Source: Corallincola holothuriorum
GTDB lineage: Bacteria; Pseudomonadota; Gammaproteobacteria; Enterobacterales; Neiellaceae
NCBI RefSeq assembly: GCF_003336225.1
Contig: NZ_QPID01000005.1
Location: 248,001-312,000, forward strand
Direction of reading: 5' to 3'
DNA: 64,000 nt
Under the pieces are notes generated by a model. The model was not told the origin of the DNA, ran no database searches, and saw nothing but the letters and a program-made list of their open reading frames with translations. The number at the start of each line of letters is the position of its first letter. Within the stretch, counting starts at the first letter, position 1. Of the stretch, positions 47,052 through 56,722 are shown piece after piece. The position numbers and the translations under genes were made by a program.

Positions 47052-48944
47052 TTAGTCTTCGATCGCCTTAAGCTCTATGTACGGGCTATCGGGGTCAACA
47101 ACGACGCAGTTTCTGGATTCTTTGGCCTTATACAGGGCTCTGTCTGCGGCATCGTAAAGTTGCTCAAAGCTGACATTGTGGCCGCTAGCAACACCAAAGC
47201 TGGCGGTGACACGAAGGTTTTTGGTAAAGGTATGAGTGGCAAAGGCTTGGCGTATCTTTTCCGCCCGTTCTTCTGCTTTCTTTAAACTACAGCCAGGCAA
47301 AACCAGTAAAAATTCCTCCCCCCCAATCCGCGCTAGCATGTCGCTTTCCCGGCAGTTTGCCAGTGCTACTTCAGAAAATTGCTGGAGCACACGATCGCCG
47401 GTTTGGTGGCCATGGGCATCATTAATTTTTTTGAAGAAATCGATGTCAAAAATAGCAAAGGCGACTTCATGCAAGCGAAGATCCGTGAGCCAGGATTCGG
47501 TGTGGGCGATGGCTGCGCGGCGGTTAAGTAATCCGGTTAGGCCATCTGTATCGGCCAGTTCCTTTAATCGTTTCCGCTGTGTGGCCATGCGCTTAAAGAA
47601 CAGCAGCAGAATAAGCCCGAGGGCGATGCCTAATATATTGACTGTCCACTGCAATCTTTGTCGCTCTTCTGCGGCATCAAGTTTTCTTTGAAACTCTGCA
47701 TTGCGATTGGCAAGCAGCTCATTATTACTGGTGACCCGCTCATACTCCATCTCCGCCAGCAGCGCTTCGATGCCGCCGGAGAGCACTTCCCGTATGCGTA
47801 CTAGAATACTTAAATTGTATAGTTCCATCTGCTCGAAACTAGCGCCGGCATCTCCTCTCGCTGTGGCTAATAGCGCCTTTAGCTTAAGTATATTGGCGCC
47901 TTCAAAGCTGTTTCTCGATGTGCTAGGTAACTGCGTAAGATATTCTGTAGCCTGTGCGATCATCTTTTCGGCATCAATCAGTTGGTTATTACTGATCGCT
48001 AATTCGGCTTTGAGACCAGTGAACAGATATTTTTCTCTTGTTGAGCTACTTAATGCATCACCGATAGCAATAAAAGGTTGAGCCTTTGCTGTTTGCCCAG
48101 AGGCCATATATAGATTGGCTAGTCCCAGTGCTGCCTTCAATTTCAATGCCGGTAGCTTGGCGTTGCTGGCAAAATCGTTGGCGAGAATAAACAGGCTTTC
48201 CGCTTTTTGTGGTTGTGAATCGGTTACATAGTTTTGAGCCAATACCAACAGAGTCTCGATATATTGGCTGTGGGGGCCCTTTTCTTCAAAGAAAAATCGA
48301 GCCAGCGTTAACAATTGCACCGCATGCTCTGTCATTACCACGCCGGTATAAAAGCGGGCATAGGAGAGATCCAGGTTCGCGTTCAGCCTTGGATTGTTGA
48401 GCGGCTCGGTAATGGCTTTGGCGCGACGCAAGAACTCTACAGCGATGAGTGGATTTCCCGATTCCGAGGTGAAATCTGCAGCAAAAATAAGCGCATCAAT
48501 AGCCAGTGGCTTATCTTCATAGGCGATAGCGAGGTTTATAACTTCATTGACCTGTGCCATGACGGAATCGTAGTCGCGATGCTTGGCATTAAGGCGCAAC
48601 TGCAGTAGCCAGGCGTCAGCGTATTCTGAAGTGGCTTGTTTCTGGGTTAACTCGCTTTGTGCTAAACCCAATACGTCACGGATAGGCTTCTCTAGTGAGG
48701 GGGCTCTGGCAAACATCAAGTGGGCTTTGGTGAGGTAGTATTGCCCAAGCCACTCATCTTGGAGATCCTCATCGGTGTCTAGTTGCTGGTACAGCTCTTC
48801 CAGTTCAGTCTCTGCGGCGGCCAATTCACCTTCAGCAATATGCAAACGCACTTGTTTAAAAGCATCAGTCATGTCACTCGCCATGCCATAAGTGGGCAAG
48901 AGCCAGCAGAAGGTAGCGACAAACCAGCAGATAACTAATTTCAT
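47052..48944 (-). CDS. Membrane-anchored diguanylate cyclase with periplasmic TPR sensor
   Basis: About 630 residues: signal peptide, a long all-helical periplasmic part with TPR-like repeats (about 25-430), a membrane helix (about 437-457) and a C-terminal GGDEF domain with active motif GGEEF (G541, RIGGEEF) and RxxD inhibitory site five residues ahead. No EAL domain, so it should synthesise c-di-GMP. Start set at 48944, where the signal peptide begins; an in-frame ATG at 49016 would add 24 residues in front of it. Confidence 0.93.
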   Translation of the reverse strand: MKLVICWFVATFCWLLPTYGMASDMTDAFKQVRLHIAEGELAAAETELEELYQQLDTDEDLQDEWLGQYYLTKAHLMFARAPSLEKPIRDVLGLAQSELTQKQATSEYADAWLLQLRLNAKHRDYDSVMAQVNEVINLAIAYEDKPLAIDALIFAADFTSESGNPLIAVEFLRRAKAITEPLNNPRLNANLDLSYARFYTGVVMTEHAVQLLTLARFFFEEKGPHSQYIETLLVLAQNYVTDSQPQKAESLFILANDFASNAKLPALKLKAALGLANLYMASGQTAKAQPFIAIGDALSSSTREKYLFTGLKAELAISNNQLIDAEKMIAQATEYLTQLPSTSRNSFEGANILKLKALLATARGDAGASFEQMELYNLSILVRIREVLSGGIEALLAEMEYERVTSNNELLANRNAEFQRKLDAAEERQRLQWTVNILGIALGLILLLFFKRMATQRKRLKELADTDGLTGLLNRRAAIAHTESWLTDLRLHEVAFAIFDIDFFKKINDAHGHQTGDRVLQQFSEVALANCRESDMLARIGGEEFLLVLPGCSLKKAEERAEKIRQAFATHTFTKNLRVTASFGVASGHNVSFEQLYDAADRALYKAKESRNCVVVDPDSPYIELKAIED

Positions 48945-49137
48945 AGGGTGCGCCTGAAGCGCTATTGTGTTTAGTGTGAATGGAATAATTTCATTGTAGT
49001 GCAGCAGCTTAGTCACGTATTGGAAGATGCGGGGAGAGTGATCCAGCTAACACTAAACAATGGCGGAGAACTTTGTACTCGTGACCTATTTCAACGTTAC
49101 AATTATCACTATCGACATTTGAGGCGCTCCTGTTGTC

Positions 49138-50103
49138 ATGAAATATCTACTGATTAGTTTTTTATTCTTTGTCCATTGCTCGGCGCAAGCTGCCTGGCAC
49201 AGCCGTTATGAGTCCACTATGGGCACGCGGGTTGGCGTCGAGCTTTGGCACGACGATGAGGTACAAGCTGAGCGGATCATGGCGGAAGTGATGGAGGAGA
49301 TGACACGGATTAACCAAACCATGAGCCCCTATATTGAGAGTAGTGAGCTTAGCGAGGTTAACCGTCAGGCTGCCGATAACCCCGTGGCAGTGTCACTGGA
49401 ACTGTTTGCTTTGTTATCAAAGGCGCAACGTTTTTCCGTACTCAGTGAGGGAGCTTTTGATATCAGTTTTGCCTCGGTCGGTTATCAATATGATTATCGC
49501 GCCCAGCAACGCCCTGATAAAGATGCGTTGGCCGCCGGGGCGTATCGTATCGATTATCGTCAAGTTCAACTAGACCCAGAGCTGCAGACGGTGAAGTTTG
49601 GCCGCCAAGGGATGCGCATCGACTTGGGGGGGATCGCTAAAGGCCATGCGGTTGATCTTGGCATTGCCGTGTTGCAAAAGCATGGCGTTAAACATGGGCT
49701 GGTGAATGCCGGTGGTGATACCCGTTTATTAGGGGATCGTCGTGGGCGACCATGGGTTGTTGGCGTAAAGGATCCACGGGTTGAAGATAAGCAAGCGGTA
49801 TTACTGCCTCTGGTTGACGAAGCTATTTCGACTTCTGGCGATTATGAGCGCTATTTTGAGGAAGATGGCGTACGTTATCACCATATCCTTAACCCGATGA
49901 CTGGGGATTCGGCCAGGGAGGTGCAGAGCGTAACTGTTTTGGCACCCGATTCGACCACCGCGGATGCTTTGTCGACGACGGTGTTCGTGCTGGGTGTGGA
50001 ACGAGGGTTGGCATTGGTCGAGTCTATGGCAAATGTAGAAGCGATCATTATCGATAATCAACGCAAGATGCACTACTCCTCAGATTTGGCACCGCCGGAA
50101 TAG
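49138..50103 (+). CDS. apbE: FAD:protein FMN transferase
   Basis: Attaches FMN from FAD to Thr/Ser of exported proteins. A 321-residue protein with signal peptide (cleavage near AQA). Family motifs: STMGTRVGVELW, NQTMSPY, DLGGIAKGHAVD, NAGGDTRLLG, and HHILNPMTG with the catalytic region. Probably anchored or soluble in the periplasm. No NQR or RNF genes nearby; the exported redox-type genes from 51 kb are the nearest possible clients. Confidence 0.95.
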   Translation: MKYLLISFLFFVHCSAQAAWHSRYESTMGTRVGVELWHDDEVQAERIMAEVMEEMTRINQTMSPYIESSELSEVNRQAADNPVAVSLELFALLSKAQRFSVLSEGAFDISFASVGYQYDYRAQQRPDKDALAAGAYRIDYRQVQLDPELQTVKFGRQGMRIDLGGIAKGHAVDLGIAVLQKHGVKHGLVNAGGDTRLLGDRRGRPWVVGVKDPRVEDKQAVLLPLVDEAISTSGDYERYFEEDGVRYHHILNPMTGDSAREVQSVTVLAPDSTTADALSTTVFVLGVERGLALVESMANVEAIIIDNQRKMHYSSDLAPPE

Positions 50104-50120
50104 CGCTGAGCCAGATGTTG

Positions 50121-50160
50121 CAAATAACAACGGGCGCTAATTAGCGCCCGTTGTTATTTG
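50121..50160. terminator. Perfect 40-bp palindrome, bidirectional terminator
   Basis: CAAATAACAACGGGCGCTAA joined to its exact reverse complement, between the convergent ends of apbE and the Crp-family gene. A G/C-rich core with A/T-rich shoulders fits a two-way rho-independent terminator. Confidence 0.88.
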
Positions 50161-50173
50161 CATGCTTCTCTGG

Positions 50174-50860
50174 TTATGCGGCACTTTCCAATGGGTTAGC
50201 CATCACGTTTTCGGCTGGTAAACAACAGCCGTGTTCAAACAGTACCAGTGTTTTTCCGTCAGTGTATATTTCGCCTTGGGCGACCAGCTCTTTGAGGATA
50301 CGTCCCACTGTTTCGCGGCTGGCACCCACCATGCGTGCGATGTCCATGCGGGTATAGCGAACCTGAATTCCCTGTGGATGGGTCATGGCGTTTTCAAGGG
50401 TACTTAAGTATCTAAGCTTCTCTTCTACCCGAGCCTTGACGCCTAAGGTTGAGGCTGCCTGAACCTGCTTAATGTAGGTTTGCTGGCGGATAGCATTTTG
50501 TGCAGCAATCTTGGTTAACAGGCTGGGTTCTTTTGCTGCAATTTTTCCAACCACGCTAAACGGAATAGCGATCGCGGTAGATGGTTCACGTGCACGGGCG
50601 ATGGTGGAGTGACGAACTCCGCTGGTTGACTGCAGCAGATATTCGGTTTCACCAGCAAGCGTGCCTGGTGCAGCCATGTCCAAAATAGTGCCGAGTGTGC
50701 CTTCATAGGGCACACAGATCTCAAAGCTACCATCAGTGATAAGAAAAAGATGCGTTGCTAAAGTGTCAATATCGTAAAGCAGCTGACCACGACGATAAGC
50801 TATGGGGCGTCCGTGTTGCGCCAGCAGAGAAAGGCTTGGGTCGTTTTTCCAATAATTCAT
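50174..50860 (-). CDS. Crp/Fnr family transcriptional regulator
   Basis: A 228-residue regulator: N-terminal cyclic-nucleotide-binding beta-roll (YDIDTLATHLFLITDGSFEI, GTLAGETEYLL), a dimer helix and a C-terminal Crp-type helix-turn-helix (TRMDIARMVGASRETVGRIL). No Cys cluster of the Fnr kind, so not an oxygen Fe-S sensor. ATG at 50860 has AGGT seven bases upstream. Target genes unknown; the neighbouring exported-redox genes are candidates. Confidence 0.92.
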   Translation of the reverse strand: MNYWKNDPSLSLLAQHGRPIAYRRGQLLYDIDTLATHLFLITDGSFEICVPYEGTLGTILDMAAPGTLAGETEYLLQSTSGVRHSTIARAREPSTAIAIPFSVVGKIAAKEPSLLTKIAAQNAIRQQTYIKQVQAASTLGVKARVEEKLRYLSTLENAMTHPQGIQVRYTRMDIARMVGASRETVGRILKELVAQGEIYTDGKTLVLFEHGCCLPAENVMANPLESAA

Positions 50861-51114
50861 AGGGCTACCTGATATAAATGCGAGAGTAAACTTCAACCGC
50901 GCTAGGCAGTGAAACTATCAACGAATTGTTATAATCCTGAGAAACCAATAGGGAAATAAGCAGCTAGTGTGCCATGAATATGAACATCCTTGTTTTACGG
51001 GGAGTTAAATGTGTAAATGTTTCTTTACGAGCGTGTTTTCTATATGCTCGCGGGCAGTATACCCTTTAAAAATAGCTGTCTTAACAGTTAAGTTACATAA
51101 AAATGACTTTAGAT

Positions 51115-51142
51115 AAAAAAACGACCCGAAGGTCGTTTTTTA
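51115..51142 (-). terminator. Terminator after the DUF1501-like gene
   Basis: AAAAACGACC-CGAA-GGTCGTTTTT hairpin with T-run on the minus strand, about 20 bases past the stop. Ends the three-gene minus-strand transcript. Confidence 0.88.
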
Positions 51143-51162
51143 TACAGAAAATATGCTGACTA

Positions 51163-52761
51163 CTAGCTACCAATCGTCCCATTCACTATTGGATTGAACG
51201 CGGTCAGGCTATCCATCAAACTGGCATTGCCTAAGCCGTTACCTGGGAAGCGACTAGAGAATAATCCCTGTTCGCCATGCAGCGCCATGTAGTTGAGTAC
51301 GACGGTTTCTACCAGCAGGTTGACGTTGTTAGCCGCAGGGGTTCCTGAGGTTTCTACCGACGCGTCTGGACGCATATAGCCGAGCTGTTGATGCATTGCT
51401 TGTACTTCCGGGCTTCCGCCCATCAGTATTGCACGGCCATTGGGGTTATAGACCAGGAAGAAGCTAGAGGCGGTTGACTGGTTATCACCGGTCCACTCAC
51501 CTTTGCCTCGTCCCTCTGCTGAGTCATCGACTCGGCCATTACTGGCCACAGAGCCATCGCTGAATACATACATCATCAGCGGCATGCCGCGGCGCGCAGC
51601 ATATTCAAGGCAGGCACCCATGCAGCGTCCTGCACGCAGGTCGCGAATTTCGCCGGTGGCACGGTCGCCGGTATGGTAGTCGAAGCCACCCATGGTGATG
51701 GTGCCTGCGCCAGAGAAACCGTTAACTGCCAGCTTCATTACTGAGGCGGTTTTACGGAACTCTGCTTCACTATCAAACTCATCGATAGTGAAGATACCGC
51801 CTGGGCCGACGATGTCAGGATCAAGGGCGGGGTCCAGAGTGGATGGATCGCCAAAACGATCCGCCAGATCGGCACTTTTTACATAGCCACAGTTGACCAG
51901 ATCTTTGATCACTTCATCGGTGGAGACTTGGGTGTTGATCTGCCCCAACTTCTTATCACTGATGCGTTGGATCGATTCCATCACCGCCACTGCATCGGCC
52001 TGATCTAACAGACCAACCAGATCGCCAACATCAACCAAACCGGTCACATCGCTTGGGCGATCGACTTTGGTTGGACGTTTACTGGAATCGATCATGGCAG
52101 CAGGAGCCATCGAATTACCGCCGGAGTCAGAGCTGCGTGAACCGATCAATGACATGAGTGAACCGTCGGCACCGGCTTGGGCAATACCGTACATCGGGTT
52201 ATGTGGGTTGTTGCCAGTGTCATTTTCAGAACGGGCAGGGATCACCGCACCATTGATCGCCTCGCGCGTTCCCGCGCTGGTTTTTTCCATAATGCCGCGA
52301 AGGAACTGACTGTCGCTGTGAAAGGCCAGCCCCAGTTCGGTATTAATGAAGTCGTTGGTACCTGTATCGGGGTTAGTGACTGCCGGTGTCATATCACCGG
52401 GCAAGCCTAACTTGGAATAACCAGCAGAGCTGAGGAAGTCATTTTGTCCGCCACGGCCACCAACCAGTACATTAGAGCCCGCGATGTTGGCGCCACCGGC
52501 CAGGTCAAAACAGATAAATGGAATTTTACCTGCGCCCTGAACTGCGATACCACAAGATTCCCGCAGTGTTGCCAAATCAGGTGATAGCGCAGCCATCGCC
52601 TGTTGTGGGTTACTGAACAAGCTGAATACGGAAGCACCAGCAACGACACCTGCGCCTTTCATTAAGCCCGCAGAGATAAAGTCACGGCGAGTCACAGGGC
52701 GACTATGGTCACCAAATAGTAATGGTGCATCGGGATGTAAAGGCATCTTACGTTTAGCCAT
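51163..52761 (-). CDS. Tat-exported DUF1501-like protein
   Basis: A 532-residue protein whose start has a twin-arginine motif (VTRRDFISAG) and a hydrophobic stretch ending near AMAA, so it is exported folded by Tat. It is similar in layout to DUF1501 (sulfatase/phosphatase-like) proteins: FICFDLAGGANIAGSN, GGFDYHTGDRATG, MMYVFSDGSVASNGRVDD. No catalytic site can be assigned. Last gene of a three-gene transcript with haem-type partners; 15 bases follow the upstream stop. Confidence 0.82.
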   Translation of the reverse strand: MAKRKMPLHPDAPLLFGDHSRPVTRRDFISAGLMKGAGVVAGASVFSLFSNPQQAMAALSPDLATLRESCGIAVQGAGKIPFICFDLAGGANIAGSNVLVGGRGGQNDFLSSAGYSKLGLPGDMTPAVTNPDTGTNDFINTELGLAFHSDSQFLRGIMEKTSAGTREAINGAVIPARSENDTGNNPHNPMYGIAQAGADGSLMSLIGSRSSDSGGNSMAPAAMIDSSKRPTKVDRPSDVTGLVDVGDLVGLLDQADAVAVMESIQRISDKKLGQINTQVSTDEVIKDLVNCGYVKSADLADRFGDPSTLDPALDPDIVGPGGIFTIDEFDSEAEFRKTASVMKLAVNGFSGAGTITMGGFDYHTGDRATGEIRDLRAGRCMGACLEYAARRGMPLMMYVFSDGSVASNGRVDDSAEGRGKGEWTGDNQSTASSFFLVYNPNGRAILMGGSPEVQAMHQQLGYMRPDASVETSGTPAANNVNLLVETVVLNYMALHGEQGLFSSRFPGNGLGNASLMDSLTAFNPIVNGTIGS

Positions 52762-52776
52762 TTTCTCATCCTCCTC

Positions 52777-55251
52777 TTATTGCAACAGCATCGCTGCGCT
52801 ACCTAAAACGGCGGCACAACTGGCTTTGACGACGGTACGGGTGCGGCTGGCATCGCAGCTGCTGTCATTTTGACAGACCGTCAAACGGTCTATCAGATTG
52901 TTTAACTCTGCTTCTACATCTGCGGCGTCGGGTTGCGTAGTGATACCACTGCCCAGCATATTGCTGAGTAGCGGGTCGATGACCAAGCTACGTCCCGCTG
53001 CATCAAATGCTGTGGCGGCGTTAGTATTGAAGTCAAAACCAGGGAAGAAGTTACTACTCAATGTCGGGTCTTCCACCAAGACGTCACAATACTGGATCGC
53101 TAATTGGGTCACTGCCATCTGATGAGATGACAGGAAGGTCTCAATATCAACCACCGATGGCAACTGCTGCTGTACCGTTAGATAGGTGTTTTGAATATTT
53201 CCAGCTGTGGTTGCTACGCCAGTCATGACGCTCATACTCGCGTTGATTTCGGCAAAGTTACGCATGCCGATATCTGAGCGCTCAGGCAAATCAGACGGTG
53301 CACTTGGCGCGTTAGGAATCGGCTCGATGAAGACGTTTTCGTGATTGCCAAAACGCTCGAAGGTGAGGAAAAACTCATCACTCTCAGGGCCCTTCTCGAG
53401 ACCGACCAGAGCACCTAGCGGGCTTAAGGTCTGCGCTTCTGCCAGTGAGGTGCCAGCGTTAAGAGTCACTTGCATGTTGCCATACGTTTGACCAACGGCT
53501 GCTTCCTTACCATTGATCCCTAGCCTTAAGCCTTCGATCTGTAGGTTGTCGGTGAGCGCATTGCCATCAAGATCAATCATGAACGGACTACTGAACAGGT
53601 AACTGAAGTTGTCAAACTGACTGACTTCAAACACCACGTAAGTGCTTGGCGTACCATCTTCAAGGGCATTATCTTCAGGTTGATCCAGCAGCTCACCAAC
53701 GGAGAACAGCAGGAAGAATTTCTCGCCTACGCCGGCATCAAAATTCTGTTCAACCTGTTCGGCGGTCAGTATCCGGTTGTAAATGGCCAACATACGTACG
53801 CTACCTGCCCACTGGCGGTCGCCGGAGACTTCATTACCCAGCACCAACGCGTAGCTGTCATCCCAGCTTGCTAGGGTACTGCCCGCTTCACTGTCGGTCA
53901 GTGGGATAAGTTCGCCGTTAACGTAGATTTGGCGGCCATTCACCGGATCAAAAGTCACCACCACATGTTGCAGGGTGGCTTGCAAGATCTCATCGGCGTC
54001 TGGCGTTGACAGCGCGGGCTCGCCGTTACTGTCGGTCGTCGAACTGCGGTTTAAGAAGTCATAGTTATACAGGGTTTGACCCAGGGTAAAGTTACGCTCT
54101 GTGGTACCGGCTGAATAGCTGACGATACGCGCTGGTCCCTCTTGCGTGACATTCGCAGGCGCGAACCACCCCTCGATGCTGTATTCACCTGTGGCAGTGA
54201 TTAATGAATGAAGCTTCTTCGATGAAGCGGTACTGGCCTGAGCTTTACCTGAATTGATCATCAAGCCCCAACCTCCAAGCCATTCAACATCGCCGGAGAT
54301 GGTCATGTTGGCTGCTGGCTCGATACCACTGGTATCGTAGGCTGTGCGGCCTTCACCGGTTTTAAATTGGTACAAGGCGATCACATTGTCTTCGAAGCGC
54401 CCACCCGATGAGGCAACAATGCCATCGGTTAAGCGTAGAGATTTTGATAGTACTAAAGCCGGATCGATTTCAGTGACATCAATGGCATCACTGAATGCCT
54501 GGATCGCTGCTTCCATTTCGTCAGCATTGCTGGCGCAGTTGCTCCAACAGTTGTGGAATTCGCTACTCAAGCGGACGACTAGACGGGAGCGTCCGGCACT
54601 GTCCAGATCTATTTTCGATTTAGCCGCTTCATAGGCGGTCATGGTATCGGCACTGGCAAAGAATGGAGATTGAGGGATTGCCGCCTCATCACTATGACAT
54701 TGCACGCAATACTCACGCACGATGGGATAGATGGTGTTGACGTAGTTGTCTGCTTCCAGTGGGAAACTCTTACTGCTGCCGGGTTCACGTATCACGGGAT
54801 CGGTAAAGACGATCTCGTTGCCGCCACCACCAATAGAATCACCTGCCCAGTTGCTGATCCACTGGGTCATGGTCGCTGCACAGGCCGTGTCGCTGTCTAA
54901 CCAGCAGTTGTGACCTTGACCGACTTTAATGACCAATCGAGAGTCTGCCGGGCTATCTAGATCGACGACCGTATTGGCCTCTGTGTATGCCAAGTTAACA
55001 TCATCATCACGCACAAAGCGTGGTGATTGGTCGTTAGTGTGGCAGGCACCACAGCGGTTATCCGCTTCAAGGTTATCCCACAAATTGATCTTAAATTGTT
55101 GCACATCGGAGGTCGCTGGTGCAGGACCAGAATAGTTACCGTCGGTTGGCTGTTGATTACTAGGTGGTAAGGTTTCGGTGTCGCCACCGCCGCCACAGGC
55201 TGTCAGCAGCAGTGTCGTAGCGAATAGTACTAATAGCTGTTTCATTTGCAT
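52777..55251 (-). CDS. Di-haem c-type lipoprotein with LamG-like domain
   Basis: An 824-residue lipoprotein (LLTACGGGGD). Two c-haem motifs follow: CGACH (Cys67) and CVQCH (Cys182). The middle (about 310-510) reads like a LamG/concanavalin-type jelly roll (ATGEYSIEGWFAP, IYNRILTAEQVEQNFDAG), which binds glycans or proteins in other systems. The rest is unassigned. Periplasmic or surface-exposed. Gap of 15 bases to the Tat gene and 5 bases from the gene before, so one operon. Confidence 0.87.
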   Translation of the reverse strand: MQMKQLLVLFATTLLLTACGGGGDTETLPPSNQQPTDGNYSGPAPATSDVQQFKINLWDNLEADNRCGACHTNDQSPRFVRDDDVNLAYTEANTVVDLDSPADSRLVIKVGQGHNCWLDSDTACAATMTQWISNWAGDSIGGGGNEIVFTDPVIREPGSSKSFPLEADNYVNTIYPIVREYCVQCHSDEAAIPQSPFFASADTMTAYEAAKSKIDLDSAGRSRLVVRLSSEFHNCWSNCASNADEMEAAIQAFSDAIDVTEIDPALVLSKSLRLTDGIVASSGGRFEDNVIALYQFKTGEGRTAYDTSGIEPAANMTISGDVEWLGGWGLMINSGKAQASTASSKKLHSLITATGEYSIEGWFAPANVTQEGPARIVSYSAGTTERNFTLGQTLYNYDFLNRSSTTDSNGEPALSTPDADEILQATLQHVVVTFDPVNGRQIYVNGELIPLTDSEAGSTLASWDDSYALVLGNEVSGDRQWAGSVRMLAIYNRILTAEQVEQNFDAGVGEKFFLLFSVGELLDQPEDNALEDGTPSTYVVFEVSQFDNFSYLFSSPFMIDLDGNALTDNLQIEGLRLGINGKEAAVGQTYGNMQVTLNAGTSLAEAQTLSPLGALVGLEKGPESDEFFLTFERFGNHENVFIEPIPNAPSAPSDLPERSDIGMRNFAEINASMSVMTGVATTAGNIQNTYLTVQQQLPSVVDIETFLSSHQMAVTQLAIQYCDVLVEDPTLSSNFFPGFDFNTNAATAFDAAGRSLVIDPLLSNMLGSGITTQPDAADVEAELNNLIDRLTVCQNDSSCDASRTRTVVKASCAAVLGSAAMLLQ

Positions 55252-55256
55252 CTCTC

Positions 55257-56459
55257 CTATTCGCCCATGCAGTAAACGGCTGTTTCAGCAAAAACTTGTT
55301 TTAGCTGATAGCCACTGGCTTTAAAACTGCCGACAATTTCACTGACTTTGCCGCGATCGGCGCCATCAACAGGAGGTCGTAAACAAACGTTAGCGAACAC
55401 TTTTTCTACCTGGCATTGGGCAAAGGCTTCCGAATGAGCCAACTCCTGACCCATGGTCTTGGCACCGCTGCCGCTGCCTGACAAGCTGGGGTCCCAACCT
55501 AACAGTGAGTTTGGTCCGTCGCGCCAATAGTTGTCCCATCCGTCGTCAGGGGTCACATAGCCATAAATAAAGTTATTGGCATTGAAGTGGTACTTGGCTT
55601 CGACACGGGTACCCGTGGCTGGGTCTAGCTGCCCAGCATCGTTATAGCTGATGCGGCCGTTGTTTCCTTCTGGATCGCCCTCGGCATCATACTCAAAGTC
55701 GTAGTAGGCGAATGCTTGTGCCAATGGATCCATACCGTTGTGGCAGCCGATGCAGTTATTCATAAAGACACGACTGTCACCACCTGGGCTGCGGGTCACA
55801 TCCTGACGAATGCGGTCAGGAATGCGTGAGGTATCGTGTACCTGTTCAAGATCCCGGCACATGAAATTCATCAAGGTAAAGCGGAACATGGCGCGGTTAG
55901 TGCCGGCGATAAAGAAAGACTTGGCCGCCGCACGGGTCGTCATTACCCCGGCTGTGGCATTGGCTGGTACGCCGGTGAGTGATGACTGTGTTGTTCGCAC
56001 TAACCCCGTCTTCAGGTTGACGTCCTGCGCTTCCATCGCTTCGTAGTGAGCATTGTTACTGGCGTTGTAAGCCGGTAATCCCAGAGACGCATCTCCGGTA
56101 TAAAGAATGTCGCCCTGCAGTACCTGACGAAAATCAACGTCATCGCGCACCATACCGATCACGGTAGCGATGTAGTCGTTAAAAGGTACAAAGATGCTTT
56201 GGTCGCGATTGGTCCATGGCGCTGCAAACAGTTTCAGCGTGACATTGTAAAAATGTTCACTCTCCATCGCTGTATATGCGGCATCAATAGCGTCACCGCT
56301 GTCGATTGCAGTGGCCATCGTCGCTAATGTACTTGGCGTTGGTGGTACGCCCGCGAGTCTGTCGTGCAGACGTTTGGCCTGCTCCTGACTGCCAGCCAGT
56401 AGCTGACCAGACAAGGTCAAACCGCCCAATAAGAGGGCTGTTGTAATGTACCGGGTCAT
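55257..56459 (-). CDS. Exported mono-haem CxxCH protein
   Basis: About 400 residues with a signal peptide (cleavage near LLAGS) and one c-haem motif CIGCH (about Cys236, MNNCIGCHNGMDPLAQAFAYY). The HSEAFAQCQVEKVFANVCLRP end recalls the C-terminal part of DUF1588/DUF1585 cytochrome-like proteins. First gene of the three-gene minus-strand transcript. ATG 56459 has GGGGAGA seven bases upstream; an ATG 13 codons earlier is weaker. Confidence 0.83.
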   Translation of the reverse strand: MTRYITTALLLGGLTLSGQLLAGSQEQAKRLHDRLAGVPPTPSTLATMATAIDSGDAIDAAYTAMESEHFYNVTLKLFAAPWTNRDQSIFVPFNDYIATVIGMVRDDVDFRQVLQGDILYTGDASLGLPAYNASNNAHYEAMEAQDVNLKTGLVRTTQSSLTGVPANATAGVMTTRAAAKSFFIAGTNRAMFRFTLMNFMCRDLEQVHDTSRIPDRIRQDVTRSPGGDSRVFMNNCIGCHNGMDPLAQAFAYYDFEYDAEGDPEGNNGRISYNDAGQLDPATGTRVEAKYHFNANNFIYGYVTPDDGWDNYWRDGPNSLLGWDPSLSGSGSGAKTMGQELAHSEAFAQCQVEKVFANVCLRPPVDGADRGKVSEIVGSFKASGYQLKQVFAETAVYCMGE

Positions 56460-56722
56460 GGCATGTCTCCCCAAACGTAGTCTTCCCCGAAATATCACGG
56501 CGGATTGTTAACTAAATGTGAACATCTTTTCACCGCAGCGGTCACAATAATACGTATTTATTGTCACTATTTTTAGTTTTTCGTGACTTTGGATGCTGGA
56601 ATTTGCCCATAGGCGTGTTCATAATGCCCGCTCAATAATTGCAACGAACCGTTAACATTTGTGCAATTAGTAGACACTAATGAACGTAATGCATTCATTT
56701 CTAATGAGATAAAGTGGGCGAC
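56460..56722. other. Divergent promoter region of the redox gene cluster
   Basis: 263 bases between the two divergent exported-protein operons, A/T-rich, with both promoters expected here. Half-site-like TGTGA near 56517 and direct repeats with AATG are visible, but no site is convincing enough to call. Confidence 0.4.

Noticed and set aside
56505..56545. Crp-type site upstream of the exported-redox genes
   Set aside because: TGTGA with a poor and wrongly spaced second half.
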